A stretch of 8,073 nt of DNA from a bacterium. GTDB taxonomy: Bacteria > Chloroflexota > Dormibacteria > UBA8260 > Bog-877. The number at the start of each line of letters is the position of its first letter. Position 1 is the first letter of the stretch. The stretch covers positions 1 to 8,073 of the forward strand of contig JAJYWM010000232.1 of the NCBI GenBank assembly GCA_021791455.1. Reading direction: 5' to 3'. Positions 5,810-8,073 of this stretch are shown here, piece after piece. The notes under the pieces are model-generated. The model worked only from the letters and a program-made list of their open reading frames with translations, had not been told where the DNA came from and searched no databases. The position numbers were made by a program, and so were the translations under genes.

Positions 5810-7738
5810 ATGATCGCACCCTACCACCTGGCGCTGGTCGCCGCCCTGTTGCTGGCGGCCTTCGTTTGGATCTTCTGGTCGGTGCGCCGTCACCCGAGCG
5901 TGGACTCCGGGGACGGCCTGGGGCTGGTGGTGATCCCGCCTCCGGCGCCGGTGCGGCTGAATCGCATCTTCTGGTTTCTCGGAATTCTGACCCTTTACGC
6001 GGTTGTCATCGTGGCGCTGCGCACCGGCCTGGCCTCGTTCTACTCGTCCTTCGTCCTGCGCATGGCGGTCTGGGTTTTGCCGTCACCGACCGTGGTCGCG
6101 CCCTACTCCAACCACATGGAGACCGGGCTTCGGCTGATGATCGCCGCCGCCATCGCCGCCCTGGGGCTGGTGCTGCGAGGCAGCCCCGCGCGCAAGCTGG
6201 CGGTCGCTCTGCACGCCTTCGTCTACCTCGGAATGGCGGCCCTGCTGGACTGCCTGGTCGTGGTCCTCTCGGCCGAGACCAGGCTGCCCATTGCGTACGT
6301 GGGCCTGGAGGGGATCCTGCTGAACCTTCTGCTCTGGGCCACCGTCATGCTGCGGGTCTTCTTCACCACCTTCTACCTGCCCCGACCGAGTCAGGTGCCG
6401 GTGGTGCGTCGGGTGTACGGACCACTGACCGCCCAGGCGACCCTGCTGGCGTTGGCGGTGGTGGCGCTGCTCGTGATCCTGACCGCGGTGATCCTAAAGT
6501 TGGGCAATCTCGGGCATGGCCTCTACATCTTCCTGGGGTTCATGACCTACGCCCTCATCTGGACCTTCTTCATCCTGTTCCTGCGGATCTTCAATTGGTT
6601 TCACCGCAAGCCCAGGCTTGGGGAGTCCACCCCGCCGATCCACGTGATCATGTGCGCCTACAACGAGTCGCCGGGCATCCTCGACACCCTTTACTCGATA
6701 GACCGTGCCGCCGAGCGGTACCAGGGAGTCGTGTACGTCACCCTCGCGGACGACGGCTCCGAGGATGACACGGTGGCGATTTCAAAGCAGGCCATGGCCG
6801 ACTTCAAGGCGGCCCGGGGAGAGATCATCGCCTGCGCCCACGGCGGCAAGTCGGCCGCTCTCAACGCCGCGCTGGCCCGGGTAAAGGGGCCGATCGCGGT
6901 CCGGATCGATGCCGATGTGGTGATCAGCGACAACGCCTTCGTCTGCCTCCCCAGATGGTTCGAGGACCCCTCGGTGGGAAACGTGGGTGGCTCGACCTTC
7001 CCCCGCATGGGCCGTTCCTGGATTCACCGGATGCGGCTCATCGAGTGCCTCTACGGGTACTTGTTCGTCAGGCCCGGGCTGATGGCGATCGACGCGCTGC
7101 CCTGTGTTCCCGGGACCTTCCAGGCGTTTCGCCCCGAGCCGGTGCGCGCCGTCGGGGGGATGGTGATCGGGATGAACGGCGAGGATGCCGACCTCACCAT
7201 GCAGATAGGCAGGCTGGGCTACAAGGCCGTCCTGGACCGGGACATTGTCATTCACGAGGACGTGCCCACCGACCTTCACGGCTACCGCGAGCAGCGGCTG
7301 CGCTGGTACCGCTCCGGGGCGCACCTCTTCGCCCGCCACGGTCCCTTTCAGGGGCCGTCAGCGGGCCCCAGGGTCTGGCTGTCCACGGTCAGGGCCGCGG
7401 TCTTTCGCTTCATGATGATGGTCCGGCCCATCGTGTACCTGTACGCGCTGGTGTGGGCGATAGAGCAGCCCTCCAGCAGTCGCAACATCTGGTACGTGTT
7501 CGTCCTCTTCGGATCGGCGGTGACGCCGATGCTGGTCTGCACCGCCTACATGGCCGTGCGCCACGGCTACGCCCGCTACCTGCCCTGGTTTTTGCTCTGG
7601 TATCCGACCTATGTGCTTATCCGCAGGGCCGTGATGATCGAGAGCTTCCTGACCTTGCCCACGCGCCCGGTGGTGGTGCCGCGGTTCAACTGGAGTGCTC
7701 GGCGCGCGGTGGAGATGGGGCCAGATGCGGCGGCCTGA
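5810..7738 (+). CDS. Processive family-2 glycosyltransferase, polysaccharide synthase
   Basis: A polytopic GT2 synthase of 642 residues, predicted to polymerise a polysaccharide from nucleotide sugars in the cytoplasm and pass it through its own membrane channel. The ATG start at 5810 has GGGGGA 6 bases upstream; TTG at 5759 would add 17 residues with no good SD. The N-terminal 270 residues contain about seven hydrophobic segments, more than in hyaluronan or PNAG synthases. The GT-A domain begins near 277 with AYNE (283-286), then DDGS (314-317), the metal-binding DAD (367-369), the acceptor-side NGED (456-459; base D459) and QRLRW (495-499), the QxxRW motif of processive enzymes. About three more membrane segments follow. 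All catalytic motifs are intact. No PilZ domain is visible. Substrate specificity cannot be read from the sequence; cellulose-, PNAG- and hyaluronan-like polymers are all possible. Confidence 0.92.
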   Translation: MIAPYHLALVAALLLAAFVWIFWSVRRHPSVDSGDGLGLVVIPPPAPVRLNRIFWFLGILTLYAVVIVALRTGLASFYSSFVLRMAVWVLPSPTVVAPYSNHMETGLRLMIAAAIAALGLVLRGSPARKLAVALHAFVYLGMAALLDCLVVVLSAETRLPIAYVGLEGILLNLLLWATVMLRVFFTTFYLPRPSQVPVVRRVYGPLTAQATLLALAVVALLVILTAVILKLGNLGHGLYIFLGFMTYALIWTFFILFLRIFNWFHRKPRLGESTPPIHVIMCAYNESPGILDTLYSIDRAAERYQGVVYVTLADDGSEDDTVAISKQAMADFKAARGEIIACAHGGKSAALNAALARVKGPIAVRIDADVVISDNAFVCLPRWFEDPSVGNVGGSTFPRMGRSWIHRMRLIECLYGYLFVRPGLMAIDALPCVPGTFQAFRPEPVRAVGGMVIGMNGEDADLTMQIGRLGYKAVLDRDIVIHEDVPTDLHGYREQRLRWYRSGAHLFARHGPFQGPSAGPRVWLSTVRAAVFRFMMMVRPIVYLYALVWAIEQPSSSRNIWYVFVLFGSAVTPMLVCTAYMAVRHGYARYLPWFLLWYPTYVLIRRAVMIESFLTLPTRPVVVPRFNWSARRAVEMGPDAAA

Positions 7739-8073
7739 GATAGCACGCAGGAGACCTGTTGGTCGGGCCAGGGTGTCTGGCCCGGGTCCCTTCGCTCTCA
7801 ACCGTAGGTTTGGTCTCCTGGCGATGGGCGTTGGGATAGCCATCGCCCTGGCAGCCGCAGGGTGCGGGAATGTGCGCCCGCGGTCGCATCCTCAGATCTC
7901 CCCCTCGACCAGCACCGGACCCCAAGCCTCCCCACCACCGAGCATGGCGGAGCAGCCCACCTGGTTGCTGACGGCGCAGGCCATTCGCGAGATGGAGGCC
8001 GTGGCTCCGGTGACGACCAGGCTGGGTTCGGCCACGGTCTTCGAACTGGTGGGTGCTTCGGGCAACCTCTACC
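7725..8073 (+). CDS. Lipoprotein of unknown function, 3' end beyond the window
   Basis: The frame stays open from ATG 7725 to the window edge (116 codons). The start overlaps the glycosyltransferase stop by 14 bases, which suggests translational coupling; GTG at 7773 is an alternative that gives a more usual signal-peptide length. A basic stretch with NRRFGLL (26-32) leads into a hydrophobic core and LAAAGC (42-47), a lipobox with C47 as the lipidated cysteine, so the protein should be tethered to the outer face of the membrane. A Ser/Pro/Thr-rich linker (about 55-75) precedes the start of a folded domain (TWLLTAQAIREMEAV onward) that I do not recognise. Its position suggests it works with the synthase on export or modification of the polymer, but this is inference. 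Confidence 0.75.
   Translation, partial: MRRPEIARRRPVGRARVSGPGPFALNRRFGLLAMGVGIAIALAAAGCGNVRPRSHPQISPSTSTGPQASPPPSMAEQPTWLLTAQAIREMEAVAPVTTRLGSATVFELVGASGNLY

Noticed and set aside
4761..5813. Long open frame on + opposite the TIM-barrel gene
   Set aside because: Its product is low-complexity Arg/Gly/His-rich and lacks strand/helix pattern, whereas the minus-strand frame reads as a normal folded protein.
5494..6768. Long open frame on + overlapping the 5' half of the synthase gene
   Set aside because: It is an out-of-frame shadow with Arg/Pro/Gly-rich composition; the synthase frame carries all GT2 motifs.

Overview
The window looks like chromosomal DNA from a high-GC soil-type bacterium, most likely Actinomycetota or a similar GC-rich phylum such as Dormibacterota or Chloroflexota. 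The grounds are strong G/C bias at third codon positions, frequent GTG and TTG starts placed behind good Shine-Dalgarno (SD) sequences, sigma70-like promoters, and an SPFH gene followed directly by a small ribbon-helix-helix gene, a pairing common in Actinomycetota. There are no mobile elements, CRISPR arrays, tRNAs or rRNAs. The taxonomy is an inference.

Region 1 (about 1-1235) holds a two-gene operon. A membrane-anchored SPFH/band-7 protein is followed 3 bases after its stop by a 64-residue Arc-type ribbon-helix-helix protein. An AT-rich patch with a palindrome lies upstream.

Region 2 (about 1300-3320) is a self-contained transcription unit. It has a near-consensus promoter, a leader of about 190 bases that can fold, a 582-residue secreted cysteine-rich protein of unknown function, and a 14-bp hairpin just after the stop codon.

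Region 3 (about 3440-8073) looks like a cell-surface polysaccharide locus. It begins with inverted repeats, a perfect 7+4+7 palindrome and a TTGACA-N17-TAGGCT promoter, followed by another structured leader of about 180 bases. The genes are: a HlyD/MFP-type membrane adaptor on +; a probable TIM-barrel protein on -, converging on the adaptor with overlapping 3' ends; a polytopic processive family-2 glycosyltransferase on +, divergent from the TIM-barrel gene; and the start of a lipoprotein gene that overlaps the glycosyltransferase stop and runs off the window.

A reasonable reading is that the glycosyltransferase polymerises and secretes a polysaccharide. The adaptor and lipoprotein would act on the outer face of the membrane. 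The TIM-barrel protein may be glycoside-hydrolase-like and act on the polymer or a precursor. The synthase-plus-HlyD-adaptor pairing recalls Alg8/Alg44 of alginate synthesis, but the adaptor here has no PilZ-like segment. The product, and any functional link between these genes, are inferred from neighbourhood only.
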